A stretch of 64,000 nucleotides of DNA from Bacteroidales bacterium (GTDB lineage Bacteria > Bacteroidota > Bacteroidia > Bacteroidales > F082), in the NCBI GenBank assembly GCA_029983675.1, contig JASBYY010000009.1, positions 4,071-68,070 of the forward strand, written 5' to 3'. The stretch's first letter is position 1. Every line of letters starts with the position of its first letter. Of this stretch, positions 33,839 through 43,149 are shown piece after piece. The notes under the pieces are model-generated. The model saw nothing but the letters and a program-made list of their open reading frames with translations, ran no database searches and had not been told where the DNA came from. The translations under genes and the position numbers were made by a program.

Positions 33839-36236
33839 CAACTTTACTCGGATTCTCGCGCGTGTGGTAACGAAGAATAATTTCCGGCGAAACACTGGAT
33901 TTTGAATTGATATATGCCGAAAAAAACACAGCAGAAAGTCCCTCTGGCAACAATGCTTCTCCTTGGCAATCAACAGATTGAATAATATTATAGTTCTTAT
34001 CGGTGATACAAGCCTTGCCGTTAAAATCCAGCAACAAGTATTGACCGTTTCTCAACGTACAAGGAAATATAACTGTATCCAACAAGGTTGCAATGGATGG
34101 ATTTTTCATTTCACCCTTTCCGTTGAGACAAATCCGCAATGCGAAATGTCCATCGTCGGTGCCTCTCCATTGCCATTCCTCACCAAGCATTTGCCCGGCT
34201 TCTGCCTTTGAAACATTCAAGAAGTAGCGGCGCGAGATATTCAACGGATACAACAAAAAACTGCTGTCGTCCACCAGTTCCAAATGCCATTCCGAATACG
34301 GGTCGCACATGCCGGCCTTTTGTTCATCGCTGAAAGCGGCATGCAGACGCAGCCGTTCCCAATTCCGAATCGTTGCCAACAACCGGTCTATCTGTCCGTG
34401 TTTTTTCAAGGTGGTGAGATCTGTCGTAATGCCAAAACCGGCTTCAAAACCGGCTGCCTTTGAAAGAAACCATTCGATATCTTCTAATGAGGTGCATTCG
34501 AAATTCTTATCGGATAGACGAATAGTTTTTTTTCCGAGCATACGAGGAAGCCGATTCCGATCAAAAAAATCCTGTTCCTTGACATACGCTTCAACCTGTC
34601 TGACCCGAGCCGTGCCTTCCCACAACTCCGCCCTATCGATACGCGAATGAATATGCCATGTGAAATGTGTCAAACAGCTGGCTTCGTTCACAACACCATG
34701 ATTCCATCCCGAAAAACACTGCGAAACGAACCTCGCTTGGGCATAATCGCCATGTCCCAAATAACCACAGCCCTCAATATTGTCAAATGAGAAATACGAT
34801 AGCCCCGTGTTGTTGACCATTTGAACAAGTCGCTGCGTTATCTCGTCTTGCAGCTGAAAATCAGAAAACAAGGCCTTGCTTGGATGGTCCCAAAGTTTGT
34901 AAACCATAGCGTTTTGCCCGTGTGCGGATTTTTTAGTGCCGAAAGCGCCTCTTTTACAATGGTGCAGATAGGTCAAGTTACCCGCGCTCTCGCATGTGCG
35001 GTAGGTAATCAGTTCATTTCCAATCTGCAAGACATTGACTGTAAGATTCTTATCAAACAATGGCGAACGACGCACACAAAAATCGGTTTCATCCACAGAC
35101 AAGTCGCCTAATAACTGTAAAGTCCCTTGTTTCAAAAGATGTTTACTCGGATTGGGAGTAACGTAAACATCATTGGTTGTCAATAAATTAGAAAAGGCAC
35201 AAATGCCAAAATGCACACCTTTTGATTCAGCTTTTTCCACCAACTGCCGCACCGATGCATCGCCTCCTTTTGCAAAGGCGGGATTCCATTGATAATGCCC
35301 CCAGTTGGAAAAAGGATTGGGATGCACCAAGTATTCAAGCCCGGCCTTTTGGCAAATTTCGAGTAGAAAATCAATATCATTTTCGGCAAACTCACTGACA
35401 AGATACGACTTTGAGCGTTCTTTTGAAAATTTACTCCATTCGCCATTGATAAGTGGATGGGGAAGTCTGTGCGCTACCTCTATGGCCTCGATCCGATGTA
35501 GCAAATCTGTTTTTTTGCACCCGAAAAGTGCAATTCCGGCTCCTTCAATCAAAGCATCCTCCCCATCTACCGGCTGCACCATCACCTGTTCCACGCCATT
35601 CACATTACGGTGTGCAAGTTCGTTGCGCCGCCATGCCGAAAGCTGCAACATGGCTCCGTTTTGAATGCGCATGGCTGCCTTAGTGTATTCGGTTGCAGCT
35701 ATGAGGTTGTTTGCATCGATATGATATTCAAATCGTTCTGAAATTTCAGTTATATATTGCTGTGGAAATCCGGCAACAACCTTTTCATTCAAGGCTTGCA
35801 CACCGAAAGCCTCTTCCTTGCCCTGAACCACCCCGATGACATCAGCCACCACCTCATCCAGCCGTACCGCAACAGGTGCCAACAACAAGGCTTCATATTC
35901 GGCGGGAACGTCAACCATTTCCATGACCAGACAGTGCCAGGTTGCATACACTTTCATCTCAACCCGATTTCCATCCGACATGCCGAGAGTACATATACTG
36001 TCAGAAAAGATACAGGATTGCGGAAACACCAAGCTGTTCTCATGGCAGGCGGCAATCATTGGATAATTACCCGCACACAGTACTTCTCGGTCACAAACCT
36101 TTATCGATAAGAAATAGCCGTTACTGTTGACAGAAACTTGCAGCCCATCCGACTGGAAAACAAATGATTGCGCAGAAACACCGCCAAAGGATAAAACAAG
36201 AAAACACAAGAATAATGAAAAATGCTTCATGATCAT
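33798..36236 (-). CDS. Large secreted protein, possible glycoside hydrolase-like TIM barrel, family not recognised
   Basis: 812 residues. A signal peptide (about 3-23) precedes an N-terminal all-beta region (about 25-270). The middle region has the rhythm of a TIM barrel: FLLEICQKAGLEYLVHPNPF, WNPAFAKGGDASVRQLVEKA, SKGVHFGICAFSN and GLSYFSFDNIEGCGYLGHGD, where D in SFDNIEG sits at a strand end as a catalytic acid might. The C-terminal part (about 690-812) is again beta-rich. This three-part layout is like that of GH36/GH97-type enzymes, but I cannot assign a family and the activity is inference. It starts 4 nt after the dgt stop, at the end of the tsaD-dgt operon. ATG at 36230 is an alternative start. 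Confidence 0.6.
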   Translation of the reverse strand: MIMKHFSLFLCFLVLSFGGVSAQSFVFQSDGLQVSVNSNGYFLSIKVCDREVLCAGNYPMIAACHENSLVFPQSCIFSDSICTLGMSDGNRVEMKVYATWHCLVMEMVDVPAEYEALLLAPVAVRLDEVVADVIGVVQGKEEAFGVQALNEKVVAGFPQQYITEISERFEYHIDANNLIAATEYTKAAMRIQNGAMLQLSAWRRNELAHRNVNGVEQVMVQPVDGEDALIEGAGIALFGCKKTDLLHRIEAIEVAHRLPHPLINGEWSKFSKERSKSYLVSEFAENDIDFLLEICQKAGLEYLVHPNPFSNWGHYQWNPAFAKGGDASVRQLVEKAESKGVHFGICAFSNLLTTNDVYVTPNPSKHLLKQGTLQLLGDLSVDETDFCVRRSPLFDKNLTVNVLQIGNELITYRTCESAGNLTYLHHCKRGAFGTKKSAHGQNAMVYKLWDHPSKALFSDFQLQDEITQRLVQMVNNTGLSYFSFDNIEGCGYLGHGDYAQARFVSQCFSGWNHGVVNEASCLTHFTWHIHSRIDRAELWEGTARVRQVEAYVKEQDFFDRNRLPRMLGKKTIRLSDKNFECTSLEDIEWFLSKAAGFEAGFGITTDLTTLKKHGQIDRLLATIRNWERLRLHAAFSDEQKAGMCDPYSEWHLELVDDSSFLLYPLNISRRYFLNVSKAEAGQMLGEEWQWRGTDDGHFALRICLNGKGEMKNPSIATLLDTVIFPCTLRNGQYLLLDFNGKACITDKNYNIIQSVDCQGEALLPEGLSAVFFSAYINSKSSVSPEIILRYHTRENPSKVAISHPEMMLRVSP

Positions 36237-36240
36237 TCAA

Positions 36241-37557
36241 TTATTCGATACCACGCAAATCCTTATACATCTGAACAGCATAGAGATCGGTCATATTGGA
36301 AATGAAATCGAGCACGGCTTGTATTTTGACATAGGTATCATTCGACTTTGCCTCGAACTGTTTCGGCATCAGCGAAAGCAATCGCCGATTATAGGCAGAA
36401 TTGGGCTTCATGACGGCATTGATGAAATCATGCAGCAGGGTGCCGATGACATTGAAACCCGTGAGTTCAATTTTGACCACAGACGGATGCTGATAGATGC
36501 CTTGCACAGAGGTGTCGCGGCATTGGTTGAGTGCCTTTTTCTCAAAATCGGGAAGACAAGCTATCAGACTGCCCGCAAATGTGCCTTCGATAATCTCACC
36601 ATAGTGCTGCACAAAAACATCACTCACTGCATTCACCAATTTATTAATCAATGTGGCACGAAGAAAAGAGACCCGCTCATTGACATCAGTCACATCATTG
36701 TAAACCTGATTCTTATGGTCGAAAACCTCTTTTTCTTTCAACGGGTTGAAAAACGACAGAAAACAATGCTCCACCGCTTCGGTAGAAACAATGCCCCGTT
36801 TGTGTGCGTCTTCCATGTCGAGGATTAGATAACAGATATCATCGGCAGATTCCATCAAATACGATAGCGGATGACGGGCATACACGCCGTGCGCAACATC
36901 GATTTTCGGAATCCCGCACTCTTTCATAATCCATTCAAAAACAGATGTTTCAGAATAAAACACATTGTATTTCTTCCGTCTCCCATTGTCAAAAGAATGA
37001 TAGGGATATTTTATTAATGTGGCCAAGGTGGCTGCCGTCAGCGAGAATCCGCCCGGACGCCGTCCAACAAACTGATGGGTCAGCAATCGAAGAGCATTGG
37101 CATTGCCCTCAAAAGCAATCAAGTCAGACCATTGTGCCGGTAAAACCTGATTTTCAAAAATCCGGCCTTCCCCATCCTTGAAATAGCTGCTGATGGCGTT
37201 TTCACCCGAATGGCCAAACGGAGGATTGCCAAGGTCGTGTGCCAAACAAGCTGCCGAAACCACTGAATCAATCTCATTCAATGACAGTCCCAATTCGGGG
37301 TACAATTCCGTCAGCTTTTGCGATGCCATACGAGCGATGGAACGACCGACACTTGCCACTTCTAAACTGTGTGTCAACCGGTTGTGAACAATCTGGCTGC
37401 CCGGCAAGGGAAAGACTTGTGTTTTGTTTTGCAGCCGCCGAAATGCGCTTGAAAACACAATCCGGTCATAATCGCGTTGAAAGGAAGTGCGGATATCGGT
37501 GCTTTTGTGGGGCGAGGCACAACGCTTCGTGGAAAGTAAATCGGACCAGTTCATCAT
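36241..37557 (-). CDS. dgt: Deoxyguanosinetriphosphate triphosphohydrolase-like protein
   Basis: 438 residues from ATG 37557 (a TTG at 37572 is in frame but unlikely). This HD-domain enzyme splits dNTPs into nucleoside and triphosphate. FRRLQNKTQVFPLPGSQIVH and NRLTHSLEVASVGRSIAR give the first metal histidine; CLAHDLGNPPFGHSGE is the HD pair; LMESADDICYLILDMEDAHK holds the later aspartate. The length matches the shorter dGTPase type 2 group. The start lies 11 nt after the tsaD stop, so they share a transcript. Confidence 0.92.
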   Translation of the reverse strand: MMNWSDLLSTKRCASPHKSTDIRTSFQRDYDRIVFSSAFRRLQNKTQVFPLPGSQIVHNRLTHSLEVASVGRSIARMASQKLTELYPELGLSLNEIDSVVSAACLAHDLGNPPFGHSGENAISSYFKDGEGRIFENQVLPAQWSDLIAFEGNANALRLLTHQFVGRRPGGFSLTAATLATLIKYPYHSFDNGRRKKYNVFYSETSVFEWIMKECGIPKIDVAHGVYARHPLSYLMESADDICYLILDMEDAHKRGIVSTEAVEHCFLSFFNPLKEKEVFDHKNQVYNDVTDVNERVSFLRATLINKLVNAVSDVFVQHYGEIIEGTFAGSLIACLPDFEKKALNQCRDTSVQGIYQHPSVVKIELTGFNVIGTLLHDFINAVMKPNSAYNRRLLSLMPKQFEAKSNDTYVKIQAVLDFISNMTDLYAVQMYKDLRGIE

Positions 37558-37568
37558 AATATTAATCC

Positions 37569-38591
37569 TCAAACATTAAGGCTTTGCCGTGCATACGGCG
37601 TTAAGTCCTGCGAGGCGAAATCGCCTTTCAAATACTTAAAATAGCCGGCAACGGCAACCATAGCCGCATTATCGGTGCTATAGCTGAGACGGGGTATGAA
37701 AATACGCCATTTGTATTTTTCGGCAGCAGCCCTCATGGCATCGTGCAGCCCCGAATTGGCCGAAACGCCACCGGCAATAGCCACGGTGGAAATACCCGTT
37801 TGCTTGGCGGCTTTTACCAGTTTATTCATCAGAATCTCAATAATGGTTTTCTGCACCGATGCACAAAGGTCGGCCACATTTTCCTCGATAAACTTCGGAT
37901 TATCGCGCAAATGGTCGCGAACAGTATATAAAATACTGGTCTTCAAGCCACTGAAGCTATAATTCAATCCCGGAATATTTGGCCTTGCAAAACTGAAAGC
38001 GTCGGGATTACCTATTTTAGCCATTTTATCGATAACAGGGCCACCGGGATACGGCAGTCCAAGAATCTTTGCCGTCTTGTCAAACGCCTCACCCGCCGCA
38101 TCATCAATGGTTTGACCGATGACCTCCATGTCGAAATAATCCTTTACGACCACTATTTGCGTGTGACCTCCTGATACCGTGAGACATAGGAAAGGAAAGT
38201 CAGGCACTTCATCGTGATCGGCATCGGTGGCGAAGTGCACAAGAATATGCGCATTCATGTGATCGACTTCAACCATTGGAATGTCAAGTGTCAACGCAAA
38301 AGCCTTTGCAAATGAGGTTCCTACAAGAAGAGAGCCTAAAAGACCCGGTCCACGTGTAAAAGCAATGGCAGATAATTGTTTTTTATCTATTTTTGCATCT
38401 TTCAAGGCCGTGTCGATAACGGGAATGATATTTTGCTGGTGCGCACGTGAAGCAAGTTCAGGAACAACGCCTCCATACTTCTCATGCACTTTTTGTCCGG
38501 CGATGACGTTAGAAAGGACGCAGGTGCCTCGAAGAACAGCGGCAGAAGTGTCGTCACATGATGATTCAATGCCTAAAATGTATTCGTCCAT
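37569..38591 (-). CDS. tsaD: tRNA N6-adenosine threonylcarbamoyltransferase
   Basis: 340 residues from ATG 38591 (MDEYILGIESSCDDTSAAVL). With TsaB/TsaE it installs t6A37 on ANN-decoding tRNAs. The iron-binding histidines occur in VEVDHMNAHILVHF; LCLTVSGGHTQIVVV and IAGGVSANSGLHDAM are ASKHA nucleotide-binding elements. The frame runs back to 38696, but that extension crosses the promoter and the divergent tamB gene and is rejected. First gene of tsaD-dgt-33798. Confidence 0.95.
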   Translation of the reverse strand: MDEYILGIESSCDDTSAAVLRGTCVLSNVIAGQKVHEKYGGVVPELASRAHQQNIIPVIDTALKDAKIDKKQLSAIAFTRGPGLLGSLLVGTSFAKAFALTLDIPMVEVDHMNAHILVHFATDADHDEVPDFPFLCLTVSGGHTQIVVVKDYFDMEVIGQTIDDAAGEAFDKTAKILGLPYPGGPVIDKMAKIGNPDAFSFARPNIPGLNYSFSGLKTSILYTVRDHLRDNPKFIEENVADLCASVQKTIIEILMNKLVKAAKQTGISTVAIAGGVSANSGLHDAMRAAAEKYKWRIFIPRLSYSTDNAAMVAVAGYFKYLKGDFASQDLTPYARQSLNV

Positions 38592-38609
38592 AACTATGAT
38601 TTGAAGGGT

Positions 38610-38617
38610 CAAAATTA
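38610..38617 (-). promoter_or_regulatory. Promoter -7 element for tsaD operon
   Basis: The minus strand reads TAATTTTG, 18 nt before ATG 38591. It sits in the 58-nt divergent gap with tamB, whose own promoter is not obvious. Confidence 0.55.
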
Positions 38618-38649
38618 TCAAAAAAAAGATTAGAAATATTATTCTTGTC

Positions 38650-41600
38650 ATGATAATGGTGTTGTTTTCGGCGTTTATCAGCCTTTGCATCGCCATACAA
38701 GACCCTATTTTCCAGAAATTTGCAGTCCGTATTGCCGGTTCCTATCTTTCGGAAAAAACCGGTGCCGAAATCAAAGTCGGGAAAGTGTATATCTCCCCCG
38801 ATCTTTCTCTACACATTGACAGGCTGGTTGTCAATGATTTGCATAATAATCAACTGGCCAATGTAGGCTATTTGGAAATCCACATCAGTCCTACCGAACT
38901 GATCAATGGCAAAATTCATGTCACAAACATCGAGTTACGTGACAGCAAAGCCAACCTCATTCAATATGAGGGCGAAAATGACTTCAACTTCACGTTTTTG
39001 GCCAATTTCTTCAACTCGGGTGAATCAAAACTGAAAAAAGGAAAACCGGACGCCATAAAAATCGACCATATCGCTTTGAAAGACTTCGACTTTCAGATGT
39101 GGATTCAGGAACATGACCATCCGGAAAATGCGGCACTGAAAACCATGGACTACGCCCATATCGACATAGACAGCATCTATCTCGATGCCGACAACTTATT
39201 GGTGCTGGACGATTCCATCATGGTTCGCATTAACTTTTTATCTGCCTACGAGTCAAGCGGTTTCATCATAAAAAGTATGGAATCGGATGTCAACATATCA
39301 AGACACGGCATCCTGCTCGATGGTCTCATGGTCGAAACGAACAACAGCAGTCTGCATCTGGACCTACACATGCTGTATGATGATTATTCGGCGTTCAACG
39401 ACTTCCTCGACTCCGTCCGGTTCGACTCGAAAATCTACCCCACCGACATCATGCTCAGCGACATTGGTCATTTTGCCGATGTGATGTACCAAATGCCCAA
39501 TCGGATATTCTTCGAATGCTTGTTCACCGGTCCCGTGTCGAACTTCAAGATTGACAATCTGAGTTTTGAATACGGCAAAGAAACCCACTTTGAAGGCAGC
39601 ATGAGCATGTGCGGTCTTCCCGATTTCATGACCTGTTACAACACGCTGAACATTGACAACATGATGTATAGCTACAATGACCTTGTACATTTCCATATTC
39701 CGGGAAACACCGTTGTCATTCCGCTGCCCAAACAGTTGGAGCCATTGCAATCGGGCAATATCCGGGGCAAATTCAAAGGCTGTTATACCGACTTTATCAC
39801 TGAGCTTTATGTGACCTCGAATATCGGCGAGGTGGAAACCTCCATCGAAATGAGTAAAATCGGCACTGAAAACCATTTCTCAAGCCAAATTGAAGCCAAG
39901 CGCATCAACATCGGCACTTTGGCCAACGCTCCCGAAAAAATAGGCACCATCGACCTAAGCGCACAAGTGGTCGGGAACAGCGGCTCTGACGGCATCGAAC
40001 TCGATATCGACGGCAATGCCTTCAACGCTTTTGTACTTGGCAACACCATCGATGCCATTTCGCTTGACGGCAACCTGAAAGGACAATCATTCAATGGTTT
40101 GGTCAGTATTAAAGACAACGAGCTCGACCTTGACTTCAACGGGATGCTCGATTTCAGCAATGCCCAAAAGCCGGTTATGAATTTCGAGGCCGAAATCACC
40201 AAGGCCGACCTGAAAGAACTTAATATCGTAAAGGAAGGAAACAAGTCGATCCTCAGCACGAAAATCAGTGCCAACCTGACGGGTATTGACCTTGACATTG
40301 CAGAAGGCAAACTTTCCATTAGCGATACCAAATATTCCGATAGCCATGGCAACTACGCCATGCAGCATTTCGACGCCACCTTAGTAAACGACCAGTTCAT
40401 GCAGAAACGCTTTAGTATCGGTAGCGATCTGCTCGACTTCGAAATGGCAGGAAAAATCAGCTTCGCCACCCTTGGCGAAGCTTTCAAGACATACATCGTT
40501 TCGTATGCCGATATTCCACAATGGCACGATGCCAGTTACGGCAAAACCGACGACCTTGCAATGTCGCCCTCCGACGACCAAGACTTTTTCGTCAACCTGA
40601 CCCTTAAAAAGCCATCCGTCCTCACCTCCCTTCTCATGCCCAACCTGAATGTTGCCGACAACACTTCCTTTAAGGGCACTTTCACATCGAAAACGCGACA
40701 GTTGAACTTCACGTTCCGCTCGAAGTCGGCTACGTACAATGGCATCCGATTCGACAATATCGAATGCAAGAACTACAGTACATTGTTCAGTTCGGTGGCA
40801 AGCCTCTCGGTGAAAGATGTCATCCTGCGCGACAGCACAGGCCTTTCCGACATGTTCAAAGTTCAGAACCTCGGATTGACGGCACGCCTGCGCAACGATA
40901 GCATTATGACCAATCTGTCATGGTTTGACGACATGACAAATCCGCATAATAAGGCCGACATCAAGACCTCATTCGTTCCCGAAATAGGCGGTGGCCGTTT
41001 CAACATCGCCCAAGCAGAAATCCTCATTAACGATTCACTTTGGATCATCAACCCCAACAATGCCATTGTACTTTCAGATGGTAGAACAAAGGTGTCGAAC
41101 CTTGCATTTTACAGCAACAGCCAGTCCATCTGCCTCGATGGATATGCACCTATAAATCAGAACGATACAATTTCCGCCACTTTTGAACGATTTAACATCT
41201 CCTCTTTTGACCCCATATTCCATGAAAAAGGATTTGACCCTGACGGTTTCATTAGCGGTCGGGTGAAAGCAAGCAATGCGACCGCCAGCCCAATGCTGTT
41301 TGCCGACTTGCGCATCGATGAACTTGCACTGAACGGCGACCATTACGGCGATGCCATTATTCAAAGCGTCTGGGACAACGAAGAAAAGTCGGTGTATGCC
41401 TTTACCAGCATTACAGACGGTTCCACGAATATCCTTAATCTCGCCGGCACCTATTCGCCTACCAAAAAAACTGACAACCTCAATTTCCAATTGACATTAA
41501 ACCACCTGAGATTAAATATTTTATCGCCATTTGCCAAAGGCATTGTAGAAAGAATACAAGGCTATGGAACAGGCAATTTCAATCTTGCCGGTTCCTTGGC

Positions 41601-43149
41601 ACAGCCTTCCATCAAAGGAAAACTGAACATTGAAGACGGGGGTTGCAAGATCAACTATCTGAACACCTTCTATACATTTAACCCCACTATTCAAATTGAT
41701 GACCGACTGATTTCGTTCGAAAACCTCACCTTACATGACACCTTGGGTCATTCGGCCATTGTCGTAGGCGAAATACATCACAAAAACCTGAAAGACATCC
41801 GCCTCGACCTCAAGTTGCTCCCCGACGATTTTCTCGCCATGGCCACCACAGCCAAAGAAAACAGTACGTTTTACGGCACTGCTATTGCCGATGGCATCGT
41901 TGAAGTGAAAGGGAAACCCGACAACATCAAACTGAACATCACCGCTTTGACGAAGAATGGCACCAATATGACCATTCCTTTGGGTAAATCCGCCACCATT
42001 AAAGAAAACGATTACATCATCTTCGTCAACAGTAAAGACACGCTTACCCCTTTGGAAGACAGTATCGTGCCAGAAAACCAAAATGACAAAAAAAGCGGCG
42101 GTTTTGCATTGAATCTGGATCTACGTGTCAGCGAAGATGCCCGTGTAAAAATCATACTTCCGAACAACATCGGCAACCTTGAGACCCGTGGAACAGGTAA
42201 CATCAAGATCGGCACTAATGCCTCTGGCGATTTCACCCTTTTCGGAGACTATATCATCAAAGAAGGCGAATTGGCCCTCAATTATGAAAATCTGGTCCGC
42301 AAAGACTTCACACTACAACCCGGCGGACGCATCGCATGGAATGGCGACCCTGCCAATGGCAGCATCAACGCCACCGGTGTATATCGCACCAAGGCACCGC
42401 TCAGTTCTCTCGGAATCAGCGACGAAAAAGCCACCAACGTAAATGTGGAATGCCTGCTGCATCTGACCAATGTGCTGATTAACCCGAATATCACGTTCGG
42501 TTTACGCCTGCCCAATGCCTCCGAAGACATCAGCCAGACCGTATTTTCCATTATTGACACCACCAACCAAGCTGTTGTCAGCCAACAACTTATCTCACTA
42601 TTGGTTTTAAATAGTTTCAGCCATAATATCGCATCAGACGGAATGATTGGCTCCAATTACTTTGACGTTCTAACGGGACAACTGAGTTCGTGGCTCTCGC
42701 AGATCACGCGTGAGTTCGATGTAGGTTTACATTACAAACCCGGCGACAACCTCAGTAACGAAGAGTTACAAGTAGCCTTAAAAACCCAACTCTTTAACGA
42801 TCGTCTCACCATAGAAGGCGATTTCGGCATGGTTAAACCCACCTCTGCCGAAAGCGGAAACGTGTCCAATATCGTTGGCGATTTTGATGCCCATTTCAAA
42901 TTAACCCGCGATGGCCGTCTCACCGCACACGCTTTCCGGCACTCGAACCTGAACACGAACTACTACAACTATACCATCGACCGGCTTGCCCCATACACCA
43001 ATGGCATCGGTATCACCTACCGAAACAGTTTCGACCGGTTCAGTGATATTTTCGGCAAACGGAAACGCTCCAAGACCCCCTTTATCAACCGCCCTGTCGG
43101 CATGGCTAACAAGAATGACAACACTCCAAAAACGACACAACAGCCATGA
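38650..43149 (+). CDS. tamB: TamB-type translocation/assembly module protein
   Basis: 1499 residues. An N-terminal membrane anchor (MVLFSAFISLCIAI) precedes FAVRIAGSYLSEKTGAEIKVGKVYIS, the usual AsmA/TamB opening. A very long beta-rich (beta-taco) body follows, then the DUF490/TamB C-terminal domain (about 1120-1450, including GDFTLFGDYIIKEGELALNY and the closing FDVGLHYKPGD). Such proteins span the periplasm and take part in outer-membrane protein assembly or phospholipid transport. No TamA partner is adjacent. Upstream of ATG 38650 the frame continues with basic residues (KKKIRN) that would complete the anchor but offers no standard start codon back to the stop at 38602. The stop overlaps the next gene's ATG (ATGA). 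Confidence 0.9.
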   Translation: MIMVLFSAFISLCIAIQDPIFQKFAVRIAGSYLSEKTGAEIKVGKVYISPDLSLHIDRLVVNDLHNNQLANVGYLEIHISPTELINGKIHVTNIELRDSKANLIQYEGENDFNFTFLANFFNSGESKLKKGKPDAIKIDHIALKDFDFQMWIQEHDHPENAALKTMDYAHIDIDSIYLDADNLLVLDDSIMVRINFLSAYESSGFIIKSMESDVNISRHGILLDGLMVETNNSSLHLDLHMLYDDYSAFNDFLDSVRFDSKIYPTDIMLSDIGHFADVMYQMPNRIFFECLFTGPVSNFKIDNLSFEYGKETHFEGSMSMCGLPDFMTCYNTLNIDNMMYSYNDLVHFHIPGNTVVIPLPKQLEPLQSGNIRGKFKGCYTDFITELYVTSNIGEVETSIEMSKIGTENHFSSQIEAKRINIGTLANAPEKIGTIDLSAQVVGNSGSDGIELDIDGNAFNAFVLGNTIDAISLDGNLKGQSFNGLVSIKDNELDLDFNGMLDFSNAQKPVMNFEAEITKADLKELNIVKEGNKSILSTKISANLTGIDLDIAEGKLSISDTKYSDSHGNYAMQHFDATLVNDQFMQKRFSIGSDLLDFEMAGKISFATLGEAFKTYIVSYADIPQWHDASYGKTDDLAMSPSDDQDFFVNLTLKKPSVLTSLLMPNLNVADNTSFKGTFTSKTRQLNFTFRSKSATYNGIRFDNIECKNYSTLFSSVASLSVKDVILRDSTGLSDMFKVQNLGLTARLRNDSIMTNLSWFDDMTNPHNKADIKTSFVPEIGGGRFNIAQAEILINDSLWIINPNNAIVLSDGRTKVSNLAFYSNSQSICLDGYAPINQNDTISATFERFNISSFDPIFHEKGFDPDGFISGRVKASNATASPMLFADLRIDELALNGDHYGDAIIQSVWDNEEKSVYAFTSITDGSTNILNLAGTYSPTKKTDNLNFQLTLNHLRLNILSPFAKGIVERIQGYGTGNFNLAGSLAQPSIKGKLNIEDGGCKINYLNTFYTFNPTIQIDDRLISFENLTLHDTLGHSAIVVGEIHHKNLKDIRLDLKLLPDDFLAMATTAKENSTFYGTAIADGIVEVKGKPDNIKLNITALTKNGTNMTIPLGKSATIKENDYIIFVNSKDTLTPLEDSIVPENQNDKKSGGFALNLDLRVSEDARVKIILPNNIGNLETRGTGNIKIGTNASGDFTLFGDYIIKEGELALNYENLVRKDFTLQPGGRIAWNGDPANGSINATGVYRTKAPLSSLGISDEKATNVNVECLLHLTNVLINPNITFGLRLPNASEDISQTVFSIIDTTNQAVVSQQLISLLVLNSFSHNIASDGMIGSNYFDVLTGQLSSWLSQITREFDVGLHYKPGDNLSNEELQVALKTQLFNDRLTIEGDFGMVKPTSAESGNVSNIVGDFDAHFKLTRDGRLTAHAFRHSNLNTNYYNYTIDRLAPYTNGIGITYRNSFDRFSDIFGKRKRSKTPFINRPVGMANKNDNTPKTTQQP

